A DNA stretch of 64,000 nt from Trichuris trichiura (lineage: Eukaryota > Nematoda > Enoplea > Trichinellida > Trichuridae). The stretch lies in contig JBAJFE010000050.1 of NCBI GenBank assembly GCA_037903355.1, positions 992,001 to 1,056,000 on the forward strand. Reading direction: 5' to 3'. The notes under the pieces were generated by a model. It saw nothing but the letters and a program-made list of their open reading frames with translations. It did no database searches and was not told where the DNA came from. Positions 31,789-43,600 of this stretch are shown here, one piece after another. The position numbers and the translations under genes were made by a program. Position 1 is the first letter of the stretch. Every line of letters begins with the position of its first letter.

Positions 31789-34644
31789 TCAAGCAACGGC
31801 TTTTTGCGGGCACGTTTTTGCCGTATGACCCTCCTGACGACATATGCCGCATTTTCTTCTTTTCGGATTTGCTGCGGTCGTTTTCGGCCGTTTCGCCGAC
31901 GACGGCGATGGGCCACCGTTTCGATTCGTCTCCCGGCGGACCACCGACGGAAAAAAGTTAAAGCCTGCTGTTGCAGCAGGCGCTATGGATATGCGAGCTC
32001 CCGATGATCCGGCATCGGCAGCTGCTTCTCTGATAAAATCGCCAGAAATATCCGCCCATAAAAAGAAGCGACATCGTTCCGACGGAGCTTTGGAGCAGGA
32101 GTAAAAATTTCTGCCCTTATTTGGGCCTTCCTTTCGAACGGTCAATAGAGAACATTCCAAGCCGCAATTGCACATAACGGGATTAGAGTCGGTCCTTGTG
32201 GCGCGCTGACTAGTTGCGGGCGAGTTGAGATCTTTCCAAGAAAAAAAGCGACAGCTACTTGTGGCGCATGCAAAATAATCTCTGCCGGCGTTCGCTCCAT
32301 TTCGGCAAGTTCTCATTGCGGACGGTTGAGCGCAATGGCAGAGTGGCGAATCCACTGCTTGCGGCGCATTTACCGGATTCTGAATTTGCATATGGGAGCC
32401 GGAACCGGCCATAGACGGAAGCTGAACGCCAAGAGAAACCGTGACCATAGAGCTGCAGGTAAAACAAGTTTTCAAAACAGGCGGCAACCCGACAGAGTTG
32501 TTTTTGAGCCTCAGCTCTACCAGGACGCTAGCGCGGTCTACGCATCTTGGACATTGCTCGTTGGTTGTAGCGTAACTGCTTATCAAATCTGACTGTCTAA
32601 TCCATATAGCTTCTTTACATGTTGGATATCCGGAACATCCAACGAATATTCTTCCGCTTCGAGCAGTTTTTAATTGCATAAAACTACCGCAGCTTGTACA
32701 TACGGTGCAGTTTACCGCTCCACTGGAACCAAACGGCCTCAATTGGGGTTGGGACGTTGCGGGAGGATTGTCGGGAGCTGAGCTCTCACTAGCCGAATCT
32801 GTGGGACCAAAATAGGCCATCAGAGCTGCGTCCAAACGTTCGGCAGACTGGACAACTTTATCGTACAATTCTTTATACTTTTGCCGAAATATACGAAGGA
32901 CCGACTCTTTGGTTTGCACGCCGTCGCATATCTTTTTTAGCTCAGCTTCGAATTCGGCTCGTAAATTTGGCTTCGACATATCGCATCCTATTGATTCGTA
33001 ACCGTCGACAAGACCGAGGCCGAGATAACCTGGAAGGAAGCGATTCTCCTCCGTTAGACCAACGTACAATCGCTTCTTTATCGTTTCTATATGCTCAGCG
33101 TGGGTAGCGTCGGTTCCAATGCCGCACTTCTCCATTAGGCCGATTAGTTCAGCTTCGGATAATAATGGAGGAGGCGAGGTTACGCCTTCCGACATGCGTA
33201 CATCCACGTTGAATACTTCGTTAACATTGTAGGCGGGAATTTCTTTTGAATTCCAAGTTTCGTACGGATAAACATCCAAATAATTTCTGGCAATCACTCG
33301 TAGGCCGCTTGCTCGAAAGATTTCTCCATTGACGTCAATAGCGACCGTTGTCTGGAAGCCCTCCGCATTTTTGGATACGCAAGCAAGGAAATGACGAACA
33401 ATGAAATCGTAAACCCGCTTCAAGTTCCCAATCAACTCTTGGGGAGCCGCGTAACGAATAGGATGAATGGGCGGATGGGCTTGGTCATTTTTTTTGCCAT
33501 TCCTCGGATTGGGCCCACTTTCTAAAACGCGTTGAGCAAAGTCGCCCCACTGGCTATCCGCCGTCTGCATTTGAACCAACTCGACAAGGTTAATCTCCTT
33601 TGCAAAGCAATTGGTCTCCGTTCGAGGATAGCTGATGTAGCCTTGCGTATATAGTTTTTCGGCTAAGCTCATTGTCTCCTTAGCGCTTATGCGCAACTTT
33701 TGGCTTATTAACTTTTCCATTTCGACAGTTTCCAGCGGCAGCGGTCGAAGCTTGGTGGTCGGCTTCCCGACGACGTCTTTGACCTTAGCCGTACCGGGTT
33801 GCTCTTGGCAAAGTGCCAGAAACAGCTCGCAAACGTCCTTGTCAAATATTCTTCCCCGTTGCCATGCAAATTCTATAGGCGTCTGTGGATTACGGCCATC
33901 GATGGCAACCAGCTTCCAAAATGGTTCTCGCACGAACGCCTGATTCTGCTTGTAACGCTCAACAACAAAGCCAAGAGTTGGAAATTGACAGCTTCCGTAG
34001 CTGATCAATTTGTCTTGCAAATGGTGAGCGAAAACCTGACGAAGTCGGAGAGTTTGAAAACGCGTAAAAGCTGCACCGGTGCGAAGGTCCAATTCCATAC
34101 GACAATCAACAGCGTCCGATAGGCGCTTATTTGGTTCAGCAAGATTTGCCAAAGCTCTTAGTACCGACGCTCTCGTGATTTCGGAGAATACGGCTCGGCG
34201 AACATCCAGCCGAGGGTTCGCCTGCTTACAAACCTCAATGATTTCAAAACCTATATTTTCCCCTTCGCGATCGCAGTCGGTCCAAATTATTAAAGCTTTG
34301 GCCTTCGCGGCTTCAGACTTTAAAGTGCGTAGAATGGGCTTCATGTCCGGATTGCATTCCTTATGCAACGGTGCGTCGAAAAGCTGATCAATAGGTACGG
34401 ATTGCCAGTTGCGGTAGGCGCTGGTGTAGTCTAAGTTCATTAGGTGACCGCTCACGCTGGAGAACACCATTCTGCACTGGCGCCCTTCTAGGGTATAGTC
34501 GAACTCGTACAATTTGTTGAACCGCGAAAACCCTTCTTTTCGGTTTAAATGACCGCGAGAAAGGATTTGAGCAATTCCCTTAGCGGCGTCGTTTTTCTCG
34601 GCCACGTTTAGAACCACATTTGCCATTTTCAGGAGGGTTTTCAT
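31789..34644 (-). CDS. TOP3A: DNA topoisomerase III alpha, single exon
   Basis: 951 codons in one open frame (human protein about 1001). It is a type IA topoisomerase that, with BLM and RMI1, dissolves double Holliday junctions by single-strand passage. The N-terminal TOPRIM domain has catalytic Glu in 'LNVAEKNDAAKG' (E16) and 'WTDCDREGENIGFE' (D123, D125, E127). The active-site Tyr is Y340 in 'GYISYPRTET'. The C-terminal tail has a C4 topoisomerase finger ('CTVCTSCGSFM', then 'CSGYPTC'), a further Cys-pair finger, two GRF-type fingers ('GRDYFACATSSCRFFSW' and 'NKGRNFYSCSKAPSERCRFF') and a CCHC knuckle ('CGICRQEGHTAKTC'). Met1 and Met7 are both possible starts; human TOP3A begins close to the VLNVAEK block. 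It is intronless, unlike its neighbours. Confidence 0.96.
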   Translation of the reverse strand: MKTLLKMANVVLNVAEKNDAAKGIAQILSRGHLNRKEGFSRFNKLYEFDYTLEGRQCRMVFSSVSGHLMNLDYTSAYRNWQSVPIDQLFDAPLHKECNPDMKPILRTLKSEAAKAKALIIWTDCDREGENIGFEIIEVCKQANPRLDVRRAVFSEITRASVLRALANLAEPNKRLSDAVDCRMELDLRTGAAFTRFQTLRLRQVFAHHLQDKLISYGSCQFPTLGFVVERYKQNQAFVREPFWKLVAIDGRNPQTPIEFAWQRGRIFDKDVCELFLALCQEQPGTAKVKDVVGKPTTKLRPLPLETVEMEKLISQKLRISAKETMSLAEKLYTQGYISYPRTETNCFAKEINLVELVQMQTADSQWGDFAQRVLESGPNPRNGKKNDQAHPPIHPIRYAAPQELIGNLKRVYDFIVRHFLACVSKNAEGFQTTVAIDVNGEIFRASGLRVIARNYLDVYPYETWNSKEIPAYNVNEVFNVDVRMSEGVTSPPPLLSEAELIGLMEKCGIGTDATHAEHIETIKKRLYVGLTEENRFLPGYLGLGLVDGYESIGCDMSKPNLRAEFEAELKKICDGVQTKESVLRIFRQKYKELYDKVVQSAERLDAALMAYFGPTDSASESSAPDNPPATSQPQLRPFGSSGAVNCTVCTSCGSFMQLKTARSGRIFVGCSGYPTCKEAIWIRQSDLISSYATTNEQCPRCVDRASVLVELRLKNNSVGLPPVLKTCFTCSSMVTVSLGVQLPSMAGSGSHMQIQNPVNAPQAVDSPLCHCAQPSAMRTCRNGANAGRDYFACATSSCRFFSWKDLNSPATSQRATRTDSNPVMCNCGLECSLLTVRKEGPNKGRNFYSCSKAPSERCRFFLWADISGDFIREAAADAGSSGARISIAPAATAGFNFFPSVVRRETNRNGGPSPSSAKRPKTTAANPKRRKCGICRQEGHTAKTCPQKAVA

Positions 34645-35379
34645 TCATAATGGAACCAGCGCATGAATTAAAATTTATAAAACAAGGATACGTCAACTGC
34701 TCACCACTAATTGCCTTTTCTTCGTAACTAAAAAGTCGCAGTGATTAAAGCAAATGTTTCAATGAAAAGCATGCAGAATTAATGAAAGTGAACTTTTCAT
34801 TAAGCAGCCGTGCGAAGGTAGCCTGCAAGCCGACAACTCGAAACTTGAAAAAATATTTTAGGGCTTCTATGGATCAGCTAAAGCTTGTGGGAAGCGTTAC
34901 GAATGCCCTACGTAGGGTGTTACATTCGCGGAGCAACACTTACAATCATTCGCAAGTCTTACGTCTAAAAAACTGAGAACTTTTGCGTCAAAATGAACAA
35001 AAAATTTGTACAACTCAGAAGGGATGTCAATTTTACATTTAAACAGAAATTACCTAATTTTCATTGGGAAAATGAAATGAATCAAATATTCAAATTTCGC
35101 TTAAAGAAATTCTACTAACGACAAAAATTTCAAATTTTCAGCAACAACGATTAAACAGAATGCTGTTGTAGCGGCCATGGACTTAAACGCTACCTGCTCA
35201 TCATTGACAGTACAGTAAAGGTGTGTACCTGCGGCCGACTAAAATTACTGTAGTTTGATTTTGCGAGTTAAATTAAGTTTGTGGCTGTCTCCTTATGGCA
35301 TCAGTATAATAAACAAAGACAACCTAAGTCTTGTTAAGTAATTTTACGTATGCCGTAATGCTGATTATGGAAAACCAAA
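34645..35379. other. Spacer between ZSWIM7-like and TOP3A genes
   Basis: AT-rich, with no supported coding sequence. It should hold the 3' end of the upstream gene and the TOP3A promoter. Confidence 0.5.
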
Positions 35380-35855
35380 TCAATTAAACACAATTGACAA
35401 ATGCGCCGCACCTTCTTCGCGAAACGTCGGGCAGGAACAGTAGTTTGAACTGGGGAAAAGGTAAAAATGATATCCCTCTTCTTGAACCTTGAAAAAAGCA
35501 TTTTTGCGATGGGAAGTTGAAGGTGACGCCCTCACTTCTATAATCTCTTTACCGCTGGGTGATACGTGTTTGCGCAAAGCGTTCGCGTCGATTAATTCGA
35601 AGGCATCCAGAAGCACCGTACGTCCAAAGTGGCAGCACAACGCGGGCAAAAGGCTTTCGTCTACTACAAAGGCAAAAAGAACAGGTGTGCAAGGTTTGAT
35701 GTCAACTTACGCTTTTTCTCTGTACCGGAACATCTCGTCACTTCCAGGAGAAGGCTTTTTGTAAGTTGACGCCAAGAAAATTCAACCTCATCCATCCAGA
35801 CATTACAGAAGCTAACAAAGGCAACGAAAGCGCTGGTGTCGACCAGAAGGAGCAT
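35380..35855 (-). CDS. ZSWIM7: SWIM-domain protein, ZSWIM7/SWS1-like
   Basis: Exons 35855-35711 and 35663-35380 (phase 1 junction, GTAAGT donor) give 142 aa, close to human ZSWIM7 (140). ZSWIM7/SWS1 is the SWIM subunit of the Shu-type complex that supports RAD51 filaments. The match is in the second exon: 'LLPALCCHFGRTVLLDAFEL', 'HVSPSGKEIIEV' and the SWIM start 'SSNYCSCPTF' (C124, C126). The second half of the zinc site normally reads C-x-H; here it is 'GAAHLSIVFN' with His136 but no Cys, after a shorter spacer. A splice at gtgcgg inside this region could replace the tail, but no C-x-H exon was found below 35380. Residues 1-48 are poorly conserved. Confidence 0.65.
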
Positions 35856-35875
35856 TCATAGCTAACTGAAACGTA

Positions 35876-36157
35876 ATGAATTTAAAAGTAGGCGAACGCC
35901 TTTTACAACTGCGCAAACCTGTATTCAACGGAGGCTTAACTAGCGAAAACTTTAAAAAAGAAAGGCGGCTTTACTTGGAGCACTTCCGCGCGGTAAAACG
36001 AAAAGCAGACTTTCAAAACGACGTACGAAAATCAAAAATACAGTATGAAATAGCATCAGGTTCCTACAATTCAGCGTGTTATGTACGGCGGGCGCTTATG
36101 AACAGGAAGCGCATAAGGTTAGCTTTGTTAAGTTCACTTAACAAGGCGAGCTGGTGA
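35876..36157 (+). CDS. Small basic protein, unknown
   Basis: 93-codon open frame starting 20 bp from the ZSWIM7-like ATG on the opposite strand. It is rich in Lys and Arg ('FKKERRLYLEHFRAVKRKAD'). It may contain a 51-bp intron (gtaaaa at 35992 to an acceptor near 36042), since its splice signals are good and both forms are readable. It is not recognised. The head-to-head position with a real gene is the main reason to keep it. Confidence 0.35.
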   Translation: MNLKVGERLLQLRKPVFNGGLTSENFKKERRLYLEHFRAVKRKADFQNDVRKSKIQYEIASGSYNSACYVRRALMNRKRIRLALLSSLNKASW

Positions 36158-37626
36158 GTTTACACATTACCGTACAGGGTTATCCTCTTTTTTTCGACCT
36201 TTCATCGGAACATTTCGTTTCCTCAGTTCATCGCTGCTGCATTTTATTAAACAGTTCAGTTATAAAACAAATATTGCGATTTTTTAGAATAAACAGGATG
36301 GGCTTGCGATGAAAAGAAACAAAGCAGTTTGTCTAATTAAATCTGTGGCTATTGCTGTTCTTAGCCAACTTCCATGCACTTTATCACGCTGTGCTTTTTT
36401 GCTCGGAAACGCTGCCTTTTTTCATGCTTTAGCATCACGTTCTTGCCGCCCAAAAGCAAATGCGCGTTAAATCCTACAGTAATTCTGGATAATCAGGTGA
36501 AGGCTCTCTTTTCAACATTGAAGCAACTGAGCAGGACGCCTCGCAATGCTGTTATTTCACTTCACTACAGAAAGCAGTGATATAGAAAGACCACGATCGT
36601 AAAAAAAGATAATAAGATAAATTTACAAAAAAAATGATACTCGAAGCTTGTCATGTTGGAATCGCGGATAAAACGAATACGTGACTCTATGAGCTTTGAA
36701 ATTTTCGTTTTTTCTCACAATCATAAACTATCTGTTGACCACGATCAGCTTTTGTAGTTACAAGTTTCAAATTTTTCATTATTGGAAAGCAGGTTTTGAC
36801 ATAATCAGAACTAAGAATAGCGTAGCTGCTCTCACCTTGAGCTTATACAACTTTTCTGGTACGTTTTTAGAACATTACACTTCGTCGTTTGCATATTTTA
36901 GCGCAGCTAGAGTGATGAAATTTAAGTTTGTAAATATAAAAACGAACATTGGCCAGTAGTTGGCTCAAGGTTGCGGGGACGAAATAAAAATTTTAAATTT
37001 ACTTAAAATTTAATACTCCATACGGTAAAAAAAGGTACAGTTAGCCAGAAGTGCAAAAGTTAATGGCAATGAAACGAACCTGAAAACCAAATAGCATTTT
37101 TGTATAATTTAAAAGCAGACTTGACAGGCCTTCAGTTAAATGTAGTTATCCTTAATGTGGCTGACATTATTGGTTCAACTACGGATTTATACTCGCTTTT
37201 GCCGAGCTCAGGCAAAGCAAGCGTGGCTAAAAAGACGCGCGCAAATTTATCGAAGTGGATCGAACTTGAAAATCAAATAGCACATTTTTGTAACATTTAA
37301 AATTTAAAAGCAGACTAAAGAAGCATTCGACCGAATAGAGTTCTGACTAAATTGGCTCGCCTCGTTAGGCGCAAAATTGACTCAACTACGAACTTAGGAT
37401 CGCTTTTGGCGAGCTTAGACAAAACAAGAAATGGCCAAACTGCCGCGCTTAATTTCCAGTCAGTTTTAAGAGTTATACACTTTAAACAGACGAATTAATT
37501 ATCAGCAAAACTTTCACCACCTTTATAGAGTACTGCTAATGATTATTTTTTAGCAAAAGCCTTTACAGCTTTATTTAAACGCTGCAAAAGCGGGAAGCAG
37601 AGAAAGTGCGACGACCATTCGCGCGG
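36158..37626. other. AT-rich spacer with a diverged tandem duplication
   Basis: Between about 37085 and 37470 two stretches repeat loosely: each has an 'aaaagcagact' motif, then a 'tcaactacg...ggat/ctcgcttttg' block and a 'gagct(c/t)ag.caaa.caag' block. No coding sequence is supported. The end adjoins the ASCC2 stop codon. Confidence 0.45.
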
Positions 37627-39718
37627 TTATTCTTCGTACGTATCGTCGTATTCATCCGAGTATTCGGCTTTCCCTTCATCCGCGTCCAGAGTTTGAACGT
37701 AATTTGTATAAAACCCTTTCAGCATATCTACTTCTCCCTTGGCAAGAACGGTATCCTGCTGCGCACCGCGTCTAGGAACCACGAAGTTAACTGCTATCGT
37801 GTTAATATTTAAAAAATAAACTTTTTGCCGGTTTTTAGAGGTTCGTATATCGTTTCCACTTCGTCGGCATTGGCGGAGGATGCTTGAGCTGCTCCTACGT
37901 CACCAGTAGAATTATAAGCTACTGCCGAAGACGTCGAAGGACCCGCAATTTCGTCTTCAAAACAGTTGTCCATTATTGCGTTCACCACCCTTTCTTCGCA
38001 CCCGTCGAAACGTTTTAAAAGCTCCTATACACATTTTAAAGTTTTCATAAAAATGAGCAACTTCTGTCACCCACTATCACCTCTATTTTTTCGTCGGAAA
38101 TGTAACTTGGAACAAAGTCCCTAATGCGGGTAACCGCAGATTTTGTGGACAACGGCTCAACAGTGGCAGTTTCTGTGAAAACTTGTTGACAAGAAGAGCT
38201 AAGCGAGGAGAATTTGTCGGTCAGATAGGCGACCTCGTGATCAAAACTAAAAAAAGAACGAACACATATTAATATATACAGAAATTTCAAATCCTACCAA
38301 GATATTAAGCTTTCCCCGTAAAGCTTTTCTAACGCTTCAGCGAAAGGATACTGCGCTTCGTAATCGATCGAAAACCTAAGAAAAATATACGCAAAAGCTA
38401 TTAGTCTACGAATGGTCGAATAGCTACTGCTGGAAGTGCAAAAGGCCTCTCATTAAGCTAAAGTAGTTGGCCATTATTTCGCTGCTAGCTTCGGTGTCCG
38501 TTCTAAAAATTTGAATTAAAAAAAATCGAAAGCAAAGAGTTAAAAGCCGAAATACCGAAACGCCGACAGTCGTTCGAAAATATTTGAATTCAACAAGGAA
38601 TTGAACAAGCCCAGAAAGAGCTTCCTCACGTACGCCAGTTTTCCCCGCGATTCGCTGCAATTCAATTCCAATAAGGCCAATAAAGGACGAATGCAAATGG
38701 ATTTACGAAATGTCCATCTTGCCGACGAAACTGTTCACGTAGTCGCCAAGCGGGCAAAGAATTTCGCAATAGAACGGAGGAATGCTGCAACGTAAAAGTG
38801 GTTGGAAAAATATACGTATACTGCTTCAAGTTTGCCTTTCCTACCTGACGGTTAAGCCTTGCTGTTCAAGAATGAACGCAGCGTTGGGAAAAAAGAAGAG
38901 TATACGAGTTAAGGTGACAGCCAGATCAACTAGGAAGTTCAGAATCGAGGCAAGCTTCTTTTCATTGTAGCTGGCGTGATTTTTAAACAATTTCGTAGTC
39001 GCCTGACTACACTCCGACATTAGGCATTGAACTTGGCGGGTAAAGTCTATGAATTGAGTCACTAACGGTGGTTGGGCATCCAAAGCGCTGCAAACGAGGC
39101 TTTTTACAAGTTTTTCGTTCTCCTGCCCATACAGTACGGATACATCGCAGAGAAGAGGCACGTCCATGCGCTCAACTTTGGTACACAAATCATTCTTAAT
39201 GCGCAAAGTTCAAGCTTGACACCTAAATAGGCATTCCCTTACCTGCGTACCAACTCCGGCTGCTCTTAGGAGGACAAGGAAAATTTGACGATGTACAGAA
39301 CGTTGAGCATTGGAGACCTTAGGGTCGGGACTGAAAAATGAGATTTTCATCGCTGCTCCTTCGTAAAACCTGTAAACATACAAAATGCGGTACGAAGCAA
39401 AATAAAGTAACATACAAGCTGCCAACCTTGGGCAATTCTTCAAGTAGGAATCAATCATATCCCATGCCGCGCAGGTCGGGTCGGCCAAAATAGAAAAAAA
39501 CGAACTATCCTCCAAGGATAACAATAATTCGCAATCTGCAGCTATTGTTTCCGTACGCTGAAGCCACGCATTGCCAACCTTTTTGGATGAGGGAGCCTCG
39601 TAAATGAGAAATTCCTTGGTCAACAGGTTCTAACAATCAATAGTGCGCAGATTTTTTGCTTACATACAACCTTTATTACCTGCGAAATGTCATTGGCCGC
39701 TTCGGTTGACGCTGTCAT
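37627..39718 (-). CDS. ASCC2: Activating signal cointegrator 1 complex subunit 2
   Basis: Eleven exons on the minus strand: 39718-39680, 39629-39427, 39369-39243, 39194-38845, 38784-38707, 38654-38556, 38502-38428, 38375-38298, 38246-38081, 38024-37822 and 37771-37627; 1563 nt, 520 aa. ASCC2 is the ubiquitin-binding subunit of the ASCC helicase complex, used in alkylation repair with ALKBH3 and in resolving collided ribosomes. Conserved features are 'EFLIYEAPSSKK' near the N-terminus, 'SVHRQIFLVLLR', 'VPLLCDVSVLYGQ' and, at about 388-425, a CUE-like domain ('TRIRDFVPSYISDEKIEELL'). The acidic end 'EYSDEYDDTYEE' matches a motif of the human protein (757 aa) but the stop follows at once, so the human-like tail is missing. 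Short introns of 46-75 bp throughout. Confidence 0.88.
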
Positions 39719-40655
39719 CGCAAGACAGCCTTCAAACCAAGTAAGACGTCCAACGCGGACTAAAACATTCAATATTTGGCCGGATATTGACTTGAAAAGC
39801 TTCGGGAAATAAACTGTGACAAAACTGAGCTGAAAAGTGTAGGCAGAGTAAAGGAATTCAAAAAAACTACTCCCAAACAGCGTCAATAAATATTCCCGAA
39901 ATAAGTCATTAAAGCGTGCACTTAAGGGTCCGCACGTAACAATATGCTTGATGTTCTCATGCGTAAAATGCGTCGTAACCTACCTCATTGTTTTGTTTAC
40001 GGGAAATCAGTGCGCTAATTTTGTTCGGAATTTTAAGCAGCTTTTCGAAAAGCAAAAATAGCTCGTATTTTCAATTTTGAAAATATTATATTTACAAAAA
40101 TATGACAGCGCAATCGTCGTAGGCCAATAAAGCTGCTGCGGACGTTTCGAACGATCGCGTTAAAGCCGTGAGCCAATTTTGTTTACAAAATTATTTTAGC
40201 GGGACCCTTTCGCCCACCGTAACGCAAAAGGTGACGTCGGAAGGAAAGATACAGCTGCTCAGCGAATTCAAACAGGCGTTCAAAATATGCTCTCTTTAAG
40301 CGTCTGCAAAACGAATGGCAGCCTCGGGTGGCAATAATCAATCTTAACCAGCCGTACTGAACGAACTTCGTTGAATTTTCCTTGGAAAACACAAACTGAA
40401 ACCTCAAATGTTGCAAAATTTTAGTACGCAAAAAAACTATGAGTTTTATGAATAAAATTTTTTTTGTCAGCATTATTTTTTTATCAAAAAGGCGAAAATT
40501 CCTGAAAACTGCTATTTATCCGCTAATTCAGGTCTTCGCAGCTTATCGAACCTGACTTCTACTACAGTTTCGTGCCGTTGTTCCTTTCGTCTACTGGTTA
40601 GCGGAATTTGTTTACAAGTTGGCGTGTCGCTATTGTTTCTTCCAGCTGGTGCAGC
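39719..40655. promoter_or_regulatory. Shared upstream region of ASCC2 and NDRG
   Basis: The two genes diverge across 937 bp, so this probably holds both promoters. No defined element is seen. A minus-strand frame at 40183-40473 (96 codons, very basic) is open but unsupported. Confidence 0.45.
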
Positions 40656-43600
40656 ATGGCGGACGCGGAAGCCATCGATCTCAAGGTGAGGGGCGCTTGC
40701 AAATTGCACTTGTCCGTTTCGCGTTTAATTTATTTCGTTGCAAACAAATTTGTTTGTCCGCTTCGGGTTATTTTGCCTCTTGTTCAAACTCGCCGTCGTC
40801 GCGCCGTCCGCCTTCTTTTCTGGCAGGCACTAATTCAACCAACTTGTTTTTTAAGAATCTTTATTTAGCAGCTGCTTATAAGCCTCCAATTTTTCGGCGC
40901 GAAAATTTTTATAGCTAACTATGTTCAAGCGCTGTGCTCATAACTGTTTACTTCCCAGTCAAATATCGAACGAATGCAAGCGTATAATTGATAACGTTAT
41001 GAGGGCGTTTGGAAAACGGCGTAAGGCGACGTGCTTTCAACGCTCATACATTAGAAACTTGTCTTTTCACGTTTTTGTGCGCAAAGCGGCCTTAGCAAGA
41101 TTTATTTTGAAATATTGCAAACAGGCACTAATGCAAATTATCATCCTTTCCAACAAAATTCAAAGGTATCTGCTATGCTGCTAACGATGCGCGGAAGTAA
41201 TATGTTTTGCGTAGTCGTACTTTCGAGCCATGAAGCTCATTAGCCATGCACATGTACTTTGCAAGAAAAGTATAATTTGTCATTGCGCGGGAGGGACAAC
41301 CTGTCATTTACTGTCTGGACGAGTTCAGCTAATTTGCAAAGTAAGCTCATTCGCAATGAATAACAAATGCATTTGCCTTGTACGTGCTCGCAGTCCGGCT
41401 CTTATAGATGCATGAAAACGGCGTCAGCGTAGTCGAAGTAGCAGAAGTTGAAACGTTGACTTTCAAGCGGTTTCTCCACCGCGGCAGTGTGCTGCCATTT
41501 AAGGCGTTTGCTGCACGTCCAATAGCGCCTTGTTTTAATTAGACTTCAAAACCTGAATTTCTCCCAAAGCAACCTTTAACCGAAAATAGAACGAACAGTT
41601 TTTCCAATGGTTTCTCATTTCGATACTTTGCCGTTAATTCAATTCCGATTGCCCGCCGGCGTTGCAATTGAAAATATTGGCTACTCCTCGTTTGGTCAAT
41701 TCGAATACTTAAAAGTCTCCCATGCCAGTGCTGACCCGGCATGACGAGTATTGATCTCTGTACTTAATTGAATATTATAATTTTCTGTTCCTCATTAGCC
41801 GCGTCGAGGGCGTTTTTGACCACTCGCAAATTTTCAACGTCAGTTCGTCCTCTTTTGCAATTTGTCAAACTTCTGGCGAAAACAGGTCGCGCGGGAGGGA
41901 GATGCCTTACGATTCTGCGCGTTTTTGGTTCGCTACTCTCTTCTTTTCAATCGAATTTATTTTTTGCACAATCAACGTAATTGCATACACATTTGCGTCG
42001 TCCCCGGAGCTCCAAAATTGTAATTTTGGTAGATGAAAAAGAATTCGCTCTATAATTTCAACCATAAAAACCTGCATATCCGTTATGAGGCATACTGTAC
42101 ATTTGAATTCAAAAATTTGAATCCAAGTTTTGCCTTAGAACAATAATTTGAGCGTATGGCGAAGAGTAATTACGGTAAGATCGTGTTCGCGCCTGCTTTC
42201 TTCTCAACTAACCAAGGTAAGCGTAGAAAACTGCGAAAAAATGTTTACTTCCGTGACTTGGATCGACCGGTACAGACGCTTGGCAAAATGCCAATCGCTT
42301 AAGCAGCGCCCATACTGTATAATGGCAAATGAAGTTGCCTTAAAGCTTTAATTAGCTCTGGCAGGCTTTGGCATACGTTCCCGTCGCATATGTTAACTTG
42401 GTGTTTTGCTGAATATTCCATTTCTTTTCCATCCATTATAGGGAACATAAAAACGTCACCCTTTGGGCGCTGTTTAAAAGTCAGCTTTCTTCGGTTACAC
42501 TTCCTTGGGCACCCAGCGCTTTGCCTGCTTTGTTTTGACCTTAGCTTAGCGTTTGAAATGGAGCAAAGCCAATCTCCAACCAAAGTTAGTATTCCCCTTG
42601 ATTTCAAGTGTTTGCAATCGAATTGGCGAAGCAATTTTGTCTTCTACGTGTCCGTGTTTTAGATTTACGAAATACCGACACCTCCTTCGGGAACGGTCAA
42701 GGTGTACGCCCAGGTGAGCGCGCATGCCACGAAGCTCCCATTGACGGCTTGAAAATTTTTAGGGCAACTTGGACGATCGCCAAGGAAAAACCATGTTTCT
42801 AACTTGCCATGACATCGGAGCCAACCGTAAGGGCTTTGCTGCAACGGCTTAGTTTTTGCAATGGAAAAGTAAGCTGCCTTTTTAAGATATGAGCTTAGTT
42901 CATTTCGTCAACACGCCAAGTATGGCCGAAGTGCGCAACAGGTCGATTTTTCTACACCTCTGCGTGGCTGGTCAGGAAGACGGTGCGGACACTCTGCCGC
43001 CCGAGTAAGCGACAAACAAAAATAGATTACTGTCACGTTGTGCGTCTTTCAGCTTTCAGTTCCCGTCGCTCGACAAGATTGCCCAGGATCTCGTTCACGT
43101 CTTGGACTACTTCAAGTAATTTGAAAATCTTGAATACATCCTGAGAATCATCCAATTTTTTTGTAGCATAAAAACTGTCGTCGGTCTCGGGGAAGGCGCT
43201 GGTGCCAACGTTATGTGCCGCTTTGCGGTATACTGCATCCTTCTACGCGGTTTGCGCTAGCGCGTTTTTTCTCCTACTAGATTGCCCATCCGAATCGACT
43301 GTTCGGCGTTATTCTGATACATTGCACGTCGACTACTGCCGGAGTCTTCGAGTACATCAAGGACAAAGTGAGTGCTCGCAAAAAACGCTCTTGACAAAGT
43401 CTGCTTTACCTCTACGTCTTATCGTTAGGTGATACATCGCAAGCTCAGCTCGGTTGGAATGAACCAAACAACGTGGGACTACTTGATTTTCCACAAGTTT
43501 GGCGGAGTAAGCTTAAATTCTACCTGCATTTCCCATTTCCTACTGTAGAAATTTTGAAATCACAGCGCGTACGGTTGTTGCTAACCGCGCGAGGTTGCAT

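Noticed and set aside
31789..34644. Plus-strand open frames of 60-107 codons within this span
   Set aside because: They are antisense shadows of TOP3A.
40183..40473. 96-codon minus-strand frame between ASCC2 and NDRG
   Set aside because: Very basic, no family match, no splice partners; probably chance in promoter DNA.
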